Assembly (NCBI GenBank): GCA_963667875.2
Contig: CAXXGC010000002.1
Coordinates: 124,001 to 188,000, forward strand
Reading direction: 5' to 3'
DNA: 64,000 nt
Origin: JAEXOD01 sp963667875
GTDB taxonomy: Bacteria; Bacteroidota; Ignavibacteria; Ignavibacteriales; Melioribacteraceae
Shown here one piece after another: positions 8,818 to 18,495 of the stretch (the stretch's first letter is position 1; each line of letters starts with the position of its first letter). The notes under the pieces were generated by a model. It saw nothing but the letters and a program-made list of their open reading frames with translations. It was not told the origin of the DNA and did not search any database. The translations under genes and the position numbers were made by a program.

Positions 8818-10155
8818 TTATTTCTTTAATAATTTATCTATAAAAGAAGTATCATAATCTGAATTAATAAAACTTTCATTTTGCAGCACCATTTGATGAA
8901 AAGGAATAGTAGTATGTATTCCTTCAATCTTAAATTCGTCAAAAGCACGGCGTGCACGTCTAATTGCATGCGGCCTATCTGTTCCCCATACAATTATTTT
9001 AGCTATTAATGAATCATAATATGGTGGTATAATATAATCATCATAAATGTGTGAATCAACTCTAACACCAAAACCACCGGGGAAATGTAAATATTCTATT
9101 TTGCCCGGAGATGGTTTAAAACCATTATCGGGATCTTCGGCATTAATTCTGAATTCAAAACTGTGCCCAATTGGATCTTTTGGTATAATACTAACGCTTT
9201 CACCGGCAGCAACTAAAATTTGCTGTTTAATTAAATCTATATTATTAACCATTTCGGTAACAGGGTGTTCAACCTGAATTCGGGTATTCATTTCAATAAA
9301 ATAGAAATTTTTGTTTTTATCAACCAAAAACTCAACAGTTCCGGCCCCTTCATATTTTACCGATTTTGCACCTAATATAGCGGCATCGCTCATTTTTTTT
9401 CTCAAAACCGAATCAACTACAGGTGATGGCGATTCTTCTATTAATTTTTGATGCCGTCTTTGAATTGAACAATCTCTTTCGCCATAAGAATACACATTTC
9501 CGGCTTGATCACCTACTATTTGTATCTCAACATGGCGTGGATTTTCAATAAATTTCTCAATATATAATTCGGGATTACCAAAACAAGCATCAGCTTCGGC
9601 ACTTGCAGTGTTAAAAGCATTTTCAAAATCTTTTTCCTCATTAACTATCCGCATACCTTTGCCGCCGCCACCTGCAGAAGCCTTTACCATAACCGGATAA
9701 CCAATTTCATTGGCAATTTTTTTTGCTTCTTTTATATCAGCAACTGCACCATCGGAACCGGGAACAACAGGAACCCCGCAATTTTTCATGGTTCGTTTAG
9801 CTAAAGCTTTATCACCCATATTGGTAATCATCTGCGGAGACGGGCCAATAAATTTGATGTTTGAATTTTGGCATATTTCCGAAAAATCCGCATTTTCGGA
9901 TAAAAAACCATATCCAGGATGTATTGCTTCGGCACCGGTAATAATAGCTGCGGATATAATATTGGGTATTTTTAAATAACTGTTTTTACTTTGGGGAGGG
10001 CCTATACAAACTGCTTCATCTGCAAAAACAGTATGCAAAGAATCTTTATCCGCTTCTGAATATACAGCAACGGTTTTTATACCAAGCTCTTTGCATGTGC
10101 GAATAATTCTTAATGCTATTTCGCCTCTGTTTGCAATTAGTATTTTTTTAAACAT
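8818..10155 (-). CDS. accC: Biotin carboxylase subunit of acetyl-CoA carboxylase
   Basis: Carboxylates biotin on AccB with ATP and bicarbonate, the first half-reaction of fatty-acid synthesis. The three biotin-carboxylase regions are present: N-terminal KILIANRGEIALR, the ATP-grasp with glycine loop KASAGGGGKGMR (about 159-170) and the catalytic FIEMNTRIQVEHPVTE segment (about 287-302), then the C-terminal domain. The 445 residues match the family. It follows accB by 14 nt; accA/accD are not in the window. Confidence 0.97.
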   Translation of the reverse strand: MFKKILIANRGEIALRIIRTCKELGIKTVAVYSEADKDSLHTVFADEAVCIGPPQSKNSYLKIPNIISAAIITGAEAIHPGYGFLSENADFSEICQNSNIKFIGPSPQMITNMGDKALAKRTMKNCGVPVVPGSDGAVADIKEAKKIANEIGYPVMVKASAGGGGKGMRIVNEEKDFENAFNTASAEADACFGNPELYIEKFIENPRHVEIQIVGDQAGNVYSYGERDCSIQRRHQKLIEESPSPVVDSVLRKKMSDAAILGAKSVKYEGAGTVEFLVDKNKNFYFIEMNTRIQVEHPVTEMVNNIDLIKQQILVAAGESVSIIPKDPIGHSFEFRINAEDPDNGFKPSPGKIEYLHFPGGFGVRVDSHIYDDYIIPPYYDSLIAKIIVWGTDRPHAIRRARRAFDEFKIEGIHTTIPFHQMVLQNESFINSDYDTSFIDKLLKK

Positions 10156-10169
10156 ATTTATTTTCCCGG

Positions 10170-10646
10170 TCAGTCTAATTGAATCAAAAATAAGGGTTGA
10201 TTATATTCAACCGGTGATCCATTTTCAATTAAAACTTTAACAACGGTACCATCAACATCCGATTCAATTTCATTCATTAATTTCATTGCTTCAATAATGC
10301 ATAAAACCGTACCTTTAGTAATCCTATCCCCTACTTTTACAAATTCGGATTTGTCGGGTGAGGGTGACCGATAAAAAGATCCTACTATTGGGGATTTAAT
10401 AGAATGATAATCCTCGTTAGTATTAACTTTATTTGTATCTGCCAAATTTTGCTGATCATTAATTGATGCAGCGTTAGTTGAACTGTTTGGTGCAGTATAA
10501 TTAGCAAACGGAATTTGCTGCGTAAGAATATTTGATTCTTTATTTTTGGAGATTTTAATTTTTAGATCTCCTTCTTGCACAGAAAATTCCGTAATGTTAC
10601 TATCTTCAACTAACTTTATTAGTTTTCGGATTGTATTTATGTCCAT
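10170..10646 (-). CDS. accB: Biotin carboxyl carrier protein of acetyl-CoA carboxylase
   Basis: Carries biotin between AccC and the carboxyltransferase. The N-terminal helix, a Ser/Asn-rich linker (about 45-80) and the C-terminal biotinyl domain are present, with the biotin lysine K122 in IIEAMKLMNEIE. The thumb-containing segment SPIVGSFYRSPSP precedes it. The length of 158 is normal. The order efp-accB-accC with gaps of 9 and 14 nt is common in bacteria and implies one transcript. Confidence 0.96.
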   Translation of the reverse strand: MDINTIRKLIKLVEDSNITEFSVQEGDLKIKISKNKESNILTQQIPFANYTAPNSSTNAASINDQQNLADTNKVNTNEDYHSIKSPIVGSFYRSPSPDKSEFVKVGDRITKGTVLCIIEAMKLMNEIESDVDGTVVKVLIENGSPVEYNQPLFLIQLD

Positions 10647-10655
10647 ATATTATTC

Positions 10656-11222
10656 TTAGTTTTTAACTCGTTCAACATATCCGTTAATACGAGTATCAAC
10701 TTTTAACATGTCTCCTTCATTAACAAATAAAGGAACATTAATAATTGCTCCCGTTTCAAGTTTAGCCGGTTTTAATACGTTTGTTGCTGTATCACCACGG
10801 AATCCGGGTTCGGTTTCAATTACAGCTAAGTTAACAAAAATAGGAATATCGCCGGAAATAATACCATCATTATCATCAAGAAGCAATTCAACTTCAAAAC
10901 CTTCTTTAAGGTATTTTGCACCATCACCAAAAACAGATTCTTCAACTGTTAATTGGTCATAAGTTTCATTATCCATTATTACTAAACCTGTACCTTCGCG
11001 ATATAAGAATTGATATTTTCTTCTTTCAACTCTTACTATTTCTATTGTTTCACCGGAACGAAAAGTATTATCTAATACTTTGCCTGTACGTAAATTTTTT
11101 AACATTGTTCGTACAAACGCACCGCCTTTTCCGGGTTTTACGTGTTGAAATTCAACTACTGTATAAAGGTCTCCTTTAAACTTCATAATAAGACCATTTC
11201 TTAATTCTGCTGTATCCGCCAT
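10656..11222 (-). CDS. efp: Elongation factor P
   Basis: EF-P relieves ribosome stalling at polyproline stretches. All three beta-barrel domains are present in 188 residues. The loop that reaches the peptidyl-transferase centre reads VKPGKGGAF, with the modifiable Lys at 32, so this is the Lys-type factor (not the Arg32 rhamnosylated type). No modification enzymes such as epmA/epmB are in the window. It is the first gene of the efp-accB-accC-gcvH-guaA run on the minus strand. Confidence 0.96.
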   Translation of the reverse strand: MADTAELRNGLIMKFKGDLYTVVEFQHVKPGKGGAFVRTMLKNLRTGKVLDNTFRSGETIEIVRVERRKYQFLYREGTGLVIMDNETYDQLTVEESVFGDGAKYLKEGFEVELLLDDNDGIISGDIPIFVNLAVIETEPGFRGDTATNVLKPAKLETGAIINVPLFVNEGDMLKVDTRINGYVERVKN

Positions 11223-11280
11223 TTACTGCTTTTCCATTTGTTGTTTGTTATTTATTACTTTGTTTCTTTTGAAAATACTG

Positions 11281-11970
11281 TTATTCTTTAACTAAAACAG
11301 CATATCTTTCTATCTCACGCATAACATCAGAAGTTTTATATTCTTCTTTAATTGTTTCTATTAATTCTTTAGCTTCTGCTTTTTTATTTACTTTCAAATA
11401 ATTAATTGAAGCTTCTAATAAATACTGAGGGTTTGATGGATTTTCTTTAGAAATGAAAGCTGCATCTTTATAATTTTCTGCTGCTTTTTCATATTCTTTT
11501 TTGAATTCATAATAACCTGCAATTCCTGCTTTAGCAGCGCCTTTGTACAAAACATCACTGCCGGAATAATCATTATAAAATTCGTATGCTTGTTCAATTT
11601 TGCCTAAATAAAAATATGAATTTGCCAAATATACTTTTGCAATTTCACCGTATTCAGTACTGCCGTAAGAATCAACTATTTGTTTAAACCCAACAATACT
11701 TGTTCCTTTTTTACCGTCAATTGCTTCCTGATAAGCACCGGTTTCATATAACGAAACAACACGTGCCAATTCAATTGATGCTTTATTGTTATCGCTACTT
11801 GTTTTAACCATATACAAATAAACCAATATTGCTAACACAGCTACTGAACCGGCAACAATTAAAATTGGTTTCATATTGTCATCAAAATATTTTACAGCTT
11901 TATAATAAAAGGTTACTAAGGTATCTTCTTTTAGCTGTTTTTTGGTAATTTTTTTCTTCTTTGCTAACAA
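11281..11970 (-). CDS. YfgM-like single-pass membrane protein with periplasmic TPRs
   Basis: A 229-residue protein with a Lys-rich cytoplasmic start, one membrane helix (about 33-55, PILIVAGSVAVLAILVYLY) and a C-terminal TPR region with repeats near 115-200 (VYLANSYFYLGKIEQAYEFY and similar). This is the architecture of the TPR_21/YfgM family; E. coli YfgM assists the SecYEG-PpiD periplasmic chaperone step. Function here is inferred from architecture alone. It lies 58 nt upstream of efp. Confidence 0.7.
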   Translation of the reverse strand: MLAKKKKITKKQLKEDTLVTFYYKAVKYFDDNMKPILIVAGSVAVLAILVYLYMVKTSSDNNKASIELARVVSLYETGAYQEAIDGKKGTSIVGFKQIVDSYGSTEYGEIAKVYLANSYFYLGKIEQAYEFYNDYSGSDVLYKGAAKAGIAGYYEFKKEYEKAAENYKDAAFISKENPSNPQYLLEASINYLKVNKKAEAKELIETIKEEYKTSDVMREIERYAVLVKE

Positions 11971-12034
11971 GCTTACTCCGCTAATTATTTATAAACATTA
12001 CTTCAAAAAATTATAAATTTTAATTTAATAAATT

Positions 12035-13081
12035 TTATTTTTCTATCCTAATATGATTTGAAAATATCCATGCTTTATTTTCTCTAAATACTTCAATTCT
12101 ATACACTCCCGGCTCATAAACAACAAACTCGGCATCAATATTTTCAACTTCACCAATTTTGATTCCGTTATAAATTAGTTTTATTAAACAACTGTCGTTT
12201 GGCAGCAAAACCCGGAATTTTACTTTTTCGTCTAATAAAACCGTGTCACCCATTTGATAAGTCCTTTTGTTGTCTTCAGCAAAAAACCTAAAACCTTTTG
12301 CATCACCATAATAATAATTTGAAACAAAACACCGTCCCGAAGCCAAGGAACCATAAAGATTCTGTTTTGCGGAGTCTACTAATTCGGGTTCAGTAGGAAT
12401 TTTTGTTTCAGTAATTATATGCGTACGGATCGATTTAAACAAAACTTTATAAGGAAAAACTTCAACTTCAAAAAAACCAAGTAAGTTCAATTTGTGTGCA
12501 TGAGCATCAACACCGCCAATACCAACAACTTTTCGCAGCAGGCTAAGTTCATCCCATTTAGCAAGAGTTTCCTCTGTTGGGCCAACTATGGAACGGAGCG
12601 GGTGAATAAAATAATTATACTTGTTTTCTTCAGTAAGTCCTTCCATCCATTCCGACATATGGTTCCAAATTTCAATTCCTGTAAAATTGTCAATCTGCCA
12701 TTCTGTCCAAGGATATGGTGGATGCTCTTCCATAGAAGAGCGTTTTTCAAAAGGATGAGCTAAAAATCCCACACCACCGGCTTCAGCCACTTTTTTAACG
12801 TATTCTTTAGCCGGCATTCGTGTCGAAAAAACTTCTTGTATACCAAATGCTAAATAATGATTTTTATTTTCTTTATCATTTATTTCGGTTCCTACCAGCA
12901 GTAAGGTATTGTTATACCAACCTTCATACCCCTCTTTTAGTGCCCGCAAAGTATTATGGTCTGTTAATAATATATAATCAAGACCTACCTCACAAGCAGC
13001 ATCCGCAATATCTTTAACTTCTCCGGAACCATCAGAAAAGATTGAGTGAATATGAATTGAACCAACATATTCGAACATCAA
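12035..13081 (-). CDS. PHP-domain metal-dependent hydrolase (CehA/McbA-like)
   Basis: A 348-residue PHP domain protein. Metal ligands are visible in H10-I-H12-S-I-F-S-D17, LLTDHNT (about 39-45), the later AHPFEK (about 108-113) and GVDAHAH (about 192-198), the expected PHP motif order. A C-terminal beta domain (about 265-348) resembles the tail of CehA/McbA-type hydrolases. PHP enzymes cleave phosphoesters; the substrate is unknown. There is no signal peptide, so it is probably cytoplasmic. It is followed by the YfgM-like gene and preceded by a small gene 29 nt away. Confidence 0.8.
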   Translation of the reverse strand: MMFEYVGSIHIHSIFSDGSGEVKDIADAACEVGLDYILLTDHNTLRALKEGYEGWYNNTLLLVGTEINDKENKNHYLAFGIQEVFSTRMPAKEYVKKVAEAGGVGFLAHPFEKRSSMEEHPPYPWTEWQIDNFTGIEIWNHMSEWMEGLTEENKYNYFIHPLRSIVGPTEETLAKWDELSLLRKVVGIGGVDAHAHKLNLLGFFEVEVFPYKVLFKSIRTHIITETKIPTEPELVDSAKQNLYGSLASGRCFVSNYYYGDAKGFRFFAEDNKRTYQMGDTVLLDEKVKFRVLLPNDSCLIKLIYNGIKIGEVENIDAEFVVYEPGVYRIEVFRENKAWIFSNHIRIEK

Positions 13082-13110
13082 ATTATACTTCTTTGCAGAT
13101 TAAAAGCGTA

Positions 13111-13407
13111 TTAAACTTCATAAAGAGTAGAATACTCTGTAGTTTGTTCTTTAATTATATCGCTTAATTTTGTCATAAGTATTTCAACACGTTCATTTTG
13201 AACGTCATCAAAACTTTCATAAGCTTCATAATTATCAAAGTAATATACTTCTTCAAATTTGTTTTTTTTGTTTTTGTGCTCAAAAACACGATATTCCGAA
13301 AGACTTTCGGCTTTAATAAGATTTTTTAATTCTCTTATCACGTCAAGATATTCTTCTCTTCTTTCCGGCAAAATATCATATTTAATTGAAAAAATTACTT
13401 TTCCCAT
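13111..13407 (-). CDS. Small protein with probable dimeric alpha-beta barrel fold
   Basis: 98 residues, cytoplasmic. The pattern beta strand (KVIFSIKYDI), amphipathic helix (RREEYLDVIRELKNLI), strand (EYRVFEHKN), strand (FEEVYYFDN), helix (VQNERVEILMTKLSDII) is that of ABM/NIPSNAP-like dimeric ferredoxin-fold proteins. There is no catalytic signature and I cannot name the function. It is 13 nt after dapF and 29 nt before the PHP gene, so likely co-transcribed. Confidence 0.55.
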   Translation of the reverse strand: MGKVIFSIKYDILPERREEYLDVIRELKNLIKAESLSEYRVFEHKNKKNKFEEVYYFDNYEAYESFDDVQNERVEILMTKLSDIIKEQTTEYSTLYEV

Positions 13408-13420
13408 TCTTTCCTCTTAT

Positions 13421-14272
13421 TTATAAATGAATATAACCGGTAAAAACTTCTTTTGCCGGTCCGATTAATGCAACATTAGTAAACTTGTTTTCTTTATATT
13501 CAAATTCAACCGTTAAAGTTTCACCGCTTAAGGTAATTAATTTTACGGGTGATTTGAAGTTATATAACAAAGATGAAATTAACGCAGCAGCCGTAGAACC
13601 TGTTCCGCAGGCAAAAGTTTCATCTTCAACACCTCTTTCAAAAGTTCTAATGTAAATAACATCATTCTTTAATTGAATAAAATTTACATTTATTCCTTTT
13701 TCATATATTTTTAACCATCTTATTTCTTTCCCTAATGTATGTACCGGTACTTCATTTATATCAGTATAGAATGAATTTTTATCATTAGGATCAGCTAAAA
13801 CTTCCTCAATTTTAATTACAGCATGTAATGAACCGGTATCAACCGAAGAAATTTTTATAACCTGATTATTTGCGTTAATATCATAATTAAGTTTTATCTG
13901 TTCCGGTGGTGCTAAATAAAATTTCACATTCCCGTCTTCAAAAACCTCACCTTTATATGCAACTCCACGACATATAAAGTCTGTTTTATTACCTTTACAT
14001 TTTTTTGCACTATATGCGTATTTTATGGAACATCTTGATCCATTACCGCATAAAGTACCCAAAGAACCATCAGAGTTGTAATACTCTAATTCGTAATCAT
14101 AATTATCGGAATTTTTAATATATAAAATTCCATCGCCGCCTATTCCGTTTCTTCTATCACATAATTTCTGAATAATAACAGGATCCAAAATTAGATTGGG
14201 ATTAATTTCGGAATCTATTAACACAAAATCGTTGCCGGCTCCGCTGTACTTTGAAAATTGAATTTTTATCAT
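13421..14272 (-). CDS. dapF: Diaminopimelate epimerase
   Basis: Converts LL- to meso-diaminopimelate for lysine and peptidoglycan synthesis. The two catalytic cysteines are visible: C75 in TLCGNGSRC and C222 in ETFACGTGSTAA, with the N-terminal FSKYSGAGNDFVLID signature. The 283 residues are slightly long but normal. It is the first gene of a small minus-strand set (dapF, small protein, PHP hydrolase). About 195 nt of featureless AT-rich DNA lie upstream and probably hold the promoter. Confidence 0.96.
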   Translation of the reverse strand: MIKIQFSKYSGAGNDFVLIDSEINPNLILDPVIIQKLCDRRNGIGGDGILYIKNSDNYDYELEYYNSDGSLGTLCGNGSRCSIKYAYSAKKCKGNKTDFICRGVAYKGEVFEDGNVKFYLAPPEQIKLNYDINANNQVIKISSVDTGSLHAVIKIEEVLADPNDKNSFYTDINEVPVHTLGKEIRWLKIYEKGINVNFIQLKNDVIYIRTFERGVEDETFACGTGSTAAALISSLLYNFKSPVKLITLSGETLTVEFEYKENKFTNVALIGPAKEVFTGYIHL

Positions 14273-14468
14273 ATTTAGTAAGTTATTATAATCTAAGAAC
14301 TTTATTATAAAAAAAAAATTTGTTAATAAAAACTATTATTTAAAGAAATATTTATTAAAGGAACAAAAATATCTTAAAAATTAAATAATATTACCTAAAA
14401 TAAAGATATAAATTTAATATTCCTTGTTAAAAAAAATTAAATCGATTTTAAAATTTAAAATGTTTCTG

Positions 14469-14969
14469 CTAATAATCATCATCGTCATCAAAAAACACTT
14501 CATCATCGTCATCAAAACTAAAATCATCTTTTAGTGTCGCTGTATCCGGTTCGCCTTCAAAATCATCGCTAAAACCTTCTTCTTTTTCTTCAGTTGCAAA
14601 ATATGAATTATTACTGTAATCTTTGTAATAATCCCCTTCTACACCACCCATTTTATCCATTACTCTGTCTAAAATTTCATTTGTTAAATCAACTTTCATT
14701 TCTTTATCGGAAATTTTATCTGCTAACTTAAACTTTTCTATCCCCGTTGCCGAATCTTCCCATAAACTTTTTAATGATTCGCTGTCTAATTTATTTAATC
14801 TTGATTCAATTTTGTTTTCAATAATAGCTAACTGTTCTTTTTCCCACGCGCCTGCATCACTAAGCTGATCGACAAAATTATCCCATACGCTTTTCGATCC
14901 GTCTTTTAATTTTTCTTTTTGTAAATCACTTACAACATTTGATACTATCTTTTTGATTGTTAAATCCAC
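14469..14969 (-). CDS. Hypothetical acidic protein
   Basis: Not recognised. 166 residues, soluble, no signal peptide. The N-terminal ~100 residues are predicted helical and charged (DLTIKKIVSNVVSDLQKEKLKDG), and the C-terminal ~40 are extremely acidic, ending DDEVFFDDDDDY. Such tails are common in proteins that bind basic partners (ribosomal proteins, histone-like proteins), but this is only a suggestion. It stands alone between AT-rich spacers of about 200 nt on either side. Confidence 0.55.
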   Translation of the reverse strand: MDLTIKKIVSNVVSDLQKEKLKDGSKSVWDNFVDQLSDAGAWEKEQLAIIENKIESRLNKLDSESLKSLWEDSATGIEKFKLADKISDKEMKVDLTNEILDRVMDKMGGVEGDYYKDYSNNSYFATEEKEEGFSDDFEGEPDTATLKDDFSFDDDDEVFFDDDDDY

Positions 14970-15189
14970 TACTACACCTTACTTCAATTTAATGATTTTA
15001 AAAATTTACAATTCAAATATTTGTTTTTTTTCTTTTTTATCAAAAGCATTTTTTATAATAATCAATAATTTAAAACTTGCTTTTTTAGTTTTGTTTTTTA
15101 ATACAATTTATTAATAATTATTGCATGATAAATATTTTTTTAAATCATTTAAATTATTTTTACAAAAATCGGTTTTTATTGTTTCAATT

Positions 15190-16689
15190 TTAAAATTTAA
15201 CAAATTCAATATCTTTAACTCTACTTTCTAAAGGCAATAAAACCGATTTAATTTTCCCTTCATTATCTAAAACAAAACTTATTTTCATATAACCGAACAT
15301 ATATTCATTATCAATTTTAAATGTATCGTAAACATGATGAATAAGATTAGCAGATACGGAATTGTAAGTTAAGTTCAAGATGCCGTTAATTTCTTCTATT
15401 TTAACATCGCCATAAGGCATGTTTGTGTATGTGCCGGTATAGTCGGCCAGTTTATGTGTTGGCGAGGTTCCTTTTACTAAATTTTTTAATTCCTCTTCTT
15501 CCGTTTCTTTTGCTTTTTTGTCATCGTCATCTTTTTCTTTCAAATATCTTTCATTCCAATTAACCGGTTCCATATTATTAAGTTTGTCGTAAAGATAAAG
15601 GGTTGCAGCCATTGTAAAAGAACTTGCATAATCCATATTGGCAATAACAATAACACCATATCCCTTTTGAGGCATAAAAGTAGTTAATGTAGATACACCG
15701 TCAAGGGCTCCGGCATGCCGCAGCATCATATTTCCTCTATAAGCAGTAACATACCAGCCTAACGCATAACTTGAATAAAATAATTCGTCATATTTTATTG
15801 GTGTATGAACAGTTGTTGCCGGTTTTTGAATAAAAGCCAAAGTATTGTCATTAATTATTTTTTTACCCTTAAATTGACCTTTATTTAGATGCATTACCAA
15901 CCAATTAGCCATTTCGTTTACGCTGGAATTTATTGCTCCGGCACCGCCGAGGTTATCGGCATTATAATGGTCTATTTTTAATAACTTCCCCTTTTCTATC
16001 CTATATGCGCTTGCAACATCTTCATATTTATCCAAATCCTTTACGGAAAAATTGGAGTTTTTCATTTCAAGCGGAGTAAAAATACTTTCTTTTACAAATT
16101 CCTCCCAGGTTTTACCCGATATTTTTTCCACTAATTCGCCCGCGGCCATATACATTAAATTATTGTATTGAAAATATGAGCGGAATGACTTGCTGTAATC
16201 CAAATATCTCATTCGTTTTATAAGTTCTTTTCTGTTATAACTTGAGCTATACCATAAAAAATCATGACTTGGATAACCGGATCTATGTGTTACTAAATCA
16301 ACCGCATTAATATTTGCGGTTATGTAAGGATCATTTAATATAAATTCAGGCATATAATAATTTACCGGTTTATTCCAATCCAGCTTTTGCTGATCGACTA
16401 AAATTCCAAGGGCGCAAGTAGTAAAAGCCTTTGAACAAGAAGCAATTCCATAAATTGTATTTGCTGTAGCTGGTTTTTTTAACTCCAAATCTGCAAAACC
16501 ATATCCTTTTGAAAATACAAGATTTGAATCTTTAACAATGGCAATGGAAGTACCGGGAATATTCCAATCTTTCATTAATTTTAGAATATATTCATCAACT
16601 TCCTTAGTATTTAAATCTTGAGCTGATAATATTTGTGAAAACAAAAAGAAAAATAAAATTTTAACACTAAAAATTCTAAACATTTTCAT
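15190..16689 (-). CDS. Secreted serine hydrolase of the class C beta-lactamase family
   Basis: A signal peptide is followed by a beta-lactamase/esterase domain. The nucleophile motif S-x-x-K reads S-C-S-K at 84-87 (counted from this start), the Y-x-N motif reads YNN near 175, and a HAGALDG box stands where class C enzymes have K-T-G. A C-terminal domain (about 400-499) resembles the DUF3471-type tail of these hydrolases. Likely a periplasmic or surface peptidase/esterase; resistance cannot be inferred. I prefer the ATG at 16689 because AGGTG lies 5 nt before it; an ATG at 16707 would add six residues ahead of the signal peptide. Confidence 0.8.
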   Translation of the reverse strand: MKMFRIFSVKILFFFLFSQILSAQDLNTKEVDEYILKLMKDWNIPGTSIAIVKDSNLVFSKGYGFADLELKKPATANTIYGIASCSKAFTTCALGILVDQQKLDWNKPVNYYMPEFILNDPYITANINAVDLVTHRSGYPSHDFLWYSSSYNRKELIKRMRYLDYSKSFRSYFQYNNLMYMAAGELVEKISGKTWEEFVKESIFTPLEMKNSNFSVKDLDKYEDVASAYRIEKGKLLKIDHYNADNLGGAGAINSSVNEMANWLVMHLNKGQFKGKKIINDNTLAFIQKPATTVHTPIKYDELFYSSYALGWYVTAYRGNMMLRHAGALDGVSTLTTFMPQKGYGVIVIANMDYASSFTMAATLYLYDKLNNMEPVNWNERYLKEKDDDDKKAKETEEEELKNLVKGTSPTHKLADYTGTYTNMPYGDVKIEEINGILNLTYNSVSANLIHHVYDTFKIDNEYMFGYMKISFVLDNEGKIKSVLLPLESRVKDIEFVKF

Positions 16690-16848
16690 AACTACACCTA
16701 TATACATCCGTCAGTTTATTATATTTTGTTTTATCAATATTAAAATAAATAATTTTATAAATATAATTAATATAAATTATTAGTTTTTAATTATTTTTAT
16801 ATACAAATTATTTAACATTATACACTATTTTTTAACTTTAAGGATAAA

Positions 16849-17514
16849 GTGACGATGAATGAACTATTCGAAAAATTGGCTGTTTGTATTGAACGGGGAA
16901 AAATTGATATTAATTCTGTTTATCCTAAAGATTTAAATGGACAGATTGGTGCAGTTGAATATACAAAACAATGTATAAAACAAGGAATAAATGTTAATGA
17001 TATTCTGCAAAAAGGTTTAGTAATAGGAATGCAGAGAATTGGCGAAAGATTTAGTTTGGGAAAAGCTTATATTCCCGATCTTATGATTGCTTCAAAAGCT
17101 ATGAATGCTGCAAGTAAAGAGTTGCAGCCATTTTTTGATTCGGGTGAAGCACAAATTAAAGGAAAATTTATTATTGGCACAGTACAGGGAGATCATCACG
17201 ACATCGGAAAAAACATAATTCGAATGGCTTTAGAAGGGCACGGTTATAAAGTTATTGATTTAGGTACTAATGTTACGACTGAAAAATTTATTACCGCTTG
17301 CGAAGAAAATCCCAATACACCCGTAGGCATGAGTGCTTTACTTACCACAACGATGCAAAATATGGAAAAATCGGTTAAAATTTTAAAAGAGAAATATTCA
17401 AATATTAAAATTTTTATTGGCGGTGCTCCGGTAACAATGGAATTTAGCAATAAAATTGGTGCCGATGGTTATTACCCTACCCCTTTTGAGTTAATTAAAG
17501 CATTGGAAGCCTGA
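16849..17514 (+). CDS. Corrinoid (B12-binding) methyl-carrier protein
   Basis: A 221-residue corrinoid protein like those paired with methyltransferases (MtaC/MtbC/MtmC) and like the B12 module of MetH. The helical cap domain covers about 1-95, and the Rossmann-like cobalamin domain starts near 105 with the base-off motif D115-x-H117-x-x-G120, where H117 would coordinate cobalt. It is followed after 9 nt by a MetH-type activation domain gene, its likely reactivation partner. Start GTG at 16849 has AAGGA just upstream; ATG at 16855 is possible. The cognate methyltransferase is not adjacent; candidates in the window are the URO-D protein at 47.1 kb and the homocysteine methyltransferase at 27.9 kb. 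Confidence 0.9.
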   Translation: MTMNELFEKLAVCIERGKIDINSVYPKDLNGQIGAVEYTKQCIKQGINVNDILQKGLVIGMQRIGERFSLGKAYIPDLMIASKAMNAASKELQPFFDSGEAQIKGKFIIGTVQGDHHDIGKNIIRMALEGHGYKVIDLGTNVTTEKFITACEENPNTPVGMSALLTTTMQNMEKSVKILKEKYSNIKIFIGGAPVTMEFSNKIGADGYYPTPFELIKALEA

Positions 17515-17523
17515 TAAATTAAT

Positions 17524-18222
17524 ATGGATATTTTGCCAAACATACCAATAAAGTTCGATCTTAATTATGATGATATTCCACTGGAATGGAATTTAATATC
17601 TTTATCCATGGGTTATCCAATAGATAAAACACCTGAATTTATAATTGACTTAATTAATGCAGAACTTAATAAAATTAAAAATAGCTGTAAAATTGAGGCC
17701 TGTATTAATGTTTTTGCAAAAGATTTATTTTTATGGAATAAAGATAAAGTATACATAAACTGTATTGAATTTAATACAGGCAGTATAATTGCTTCACAAT
17801 TAAAAAAGAGTGAGGGAATTATTGTTTTTACCGCTACGATTGGTGCATATTTTGAAACCGAATCAAAAAAATATTTCGATTCCGGAGATTCGGTTTCCGG
17901 ATTTATTGTTGATACAATTGGCAGTGAGTTAGTTGAAAAAGCTGGTGATTGGATTGAAATAAAATTATTAGATTATTTTTTACCAAGCGGAATAAAAATA
18001 ACACATCGGTACAGCCCCGGATATTGTAATTGGAATGTAGAGGAACAATTTAAATTATTTTCCTTGCTGCCAAAGGATTTTACAGCAATCAGTTTAACCG
18101 AATCCGCACTGATGAGACCAATTAAATCAATTAGCGGTGTAATTGGATATGGGAATAATATTGCCAATTCCAATTATCCGTGTAATATTTGCGGAATGAG
18201 TTATTGTTATAAAAGAAAGTAA
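17524..18222 (+). CDS. Free-standing MetH activation-domain protein
   Basis: 232 residues resembling the C-terminal AdoMet-binding activation domain of cobalamin-dependent methionine synthase, which remethylates cobalamin after oxidation. Matching motifs are R162-Y-S-P-G-Y167 (RxxPGY in MetH) and LTESALMRPIKSISG (191-205). Unlike the MetH domain it ends in a Cys cluster, C220-x2-C223-x4-C228, as seen in stand-alone relatives from anaerobes; this may hold an FeS centre or metal (inference). Located directly behind the corrinoid protein gene, with which it surely works. Confidence 0.82.
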   Translation: MDILPNIPIKFDLNYDDIPLEWNLISLSMGYPIDKTPEFIIDLINAELNKIKNSCKIEACINVFAKDLFLWNKDKVYINCIEFNTGSIIASQLKKSEGIIVFTATIGAYFETESKKYFDSGDSVSGFIVDTIGSELVEKAGDWIEIKLLDYFLPSGIKITHRYSPGYCNWNVEEQFKLFSLLPKDFTAISLTESALMRPIKSISGVIGYGNNIANSNYPCNICGMSYCYKRK

Positions 18223-18255
18223 TAATTTATTAATTAATTGTAATTATTGCATTAA

Positions 18256-18426
18256 TTATTTGCGGTTTTATTATATAAAATTTATTATATTACTTCAGCA
18301 GATATTTTTCCGGGGAAATATTCCCATAATTTAGATTTTTTTAATCATCTGATTAAAAAAAAATATGAAGTTTTTGATACTCATTCATTGGTACAAAAAT
18401 TGATTATTAACTTATTAAAGAAATAA
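18256..18426 (+). other. Start-less open frame, possible gene remnant
   Basis: A 56-codon open frame without ATG, GTG or a credible ribosome site reads ...TSADIFPGKYSHNLDFF... and ends in a normal stop. Composition looks protein-like, but the frame is short and I recognise no family. It fills most of the 273-nt gap between the activation-domain gene and DUF4835 and may be the tail of a lost gene. Confidence 0.2.
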
Positions 18427-18495
18427 AGGATAAAAGTTTGCAGTTGTAATTTTATTTATATTTTCATAAATTAAAAATAAAAAAAAGTAAATAAC

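Noticed and set aside
15190..16689. Beta-lactamase resistance gene
   Set aside because: The S-x-x-K/Y-x-N fold is shared by many esterases and peptidases, and the third motif is HAG, so resistance cannot be inferred.
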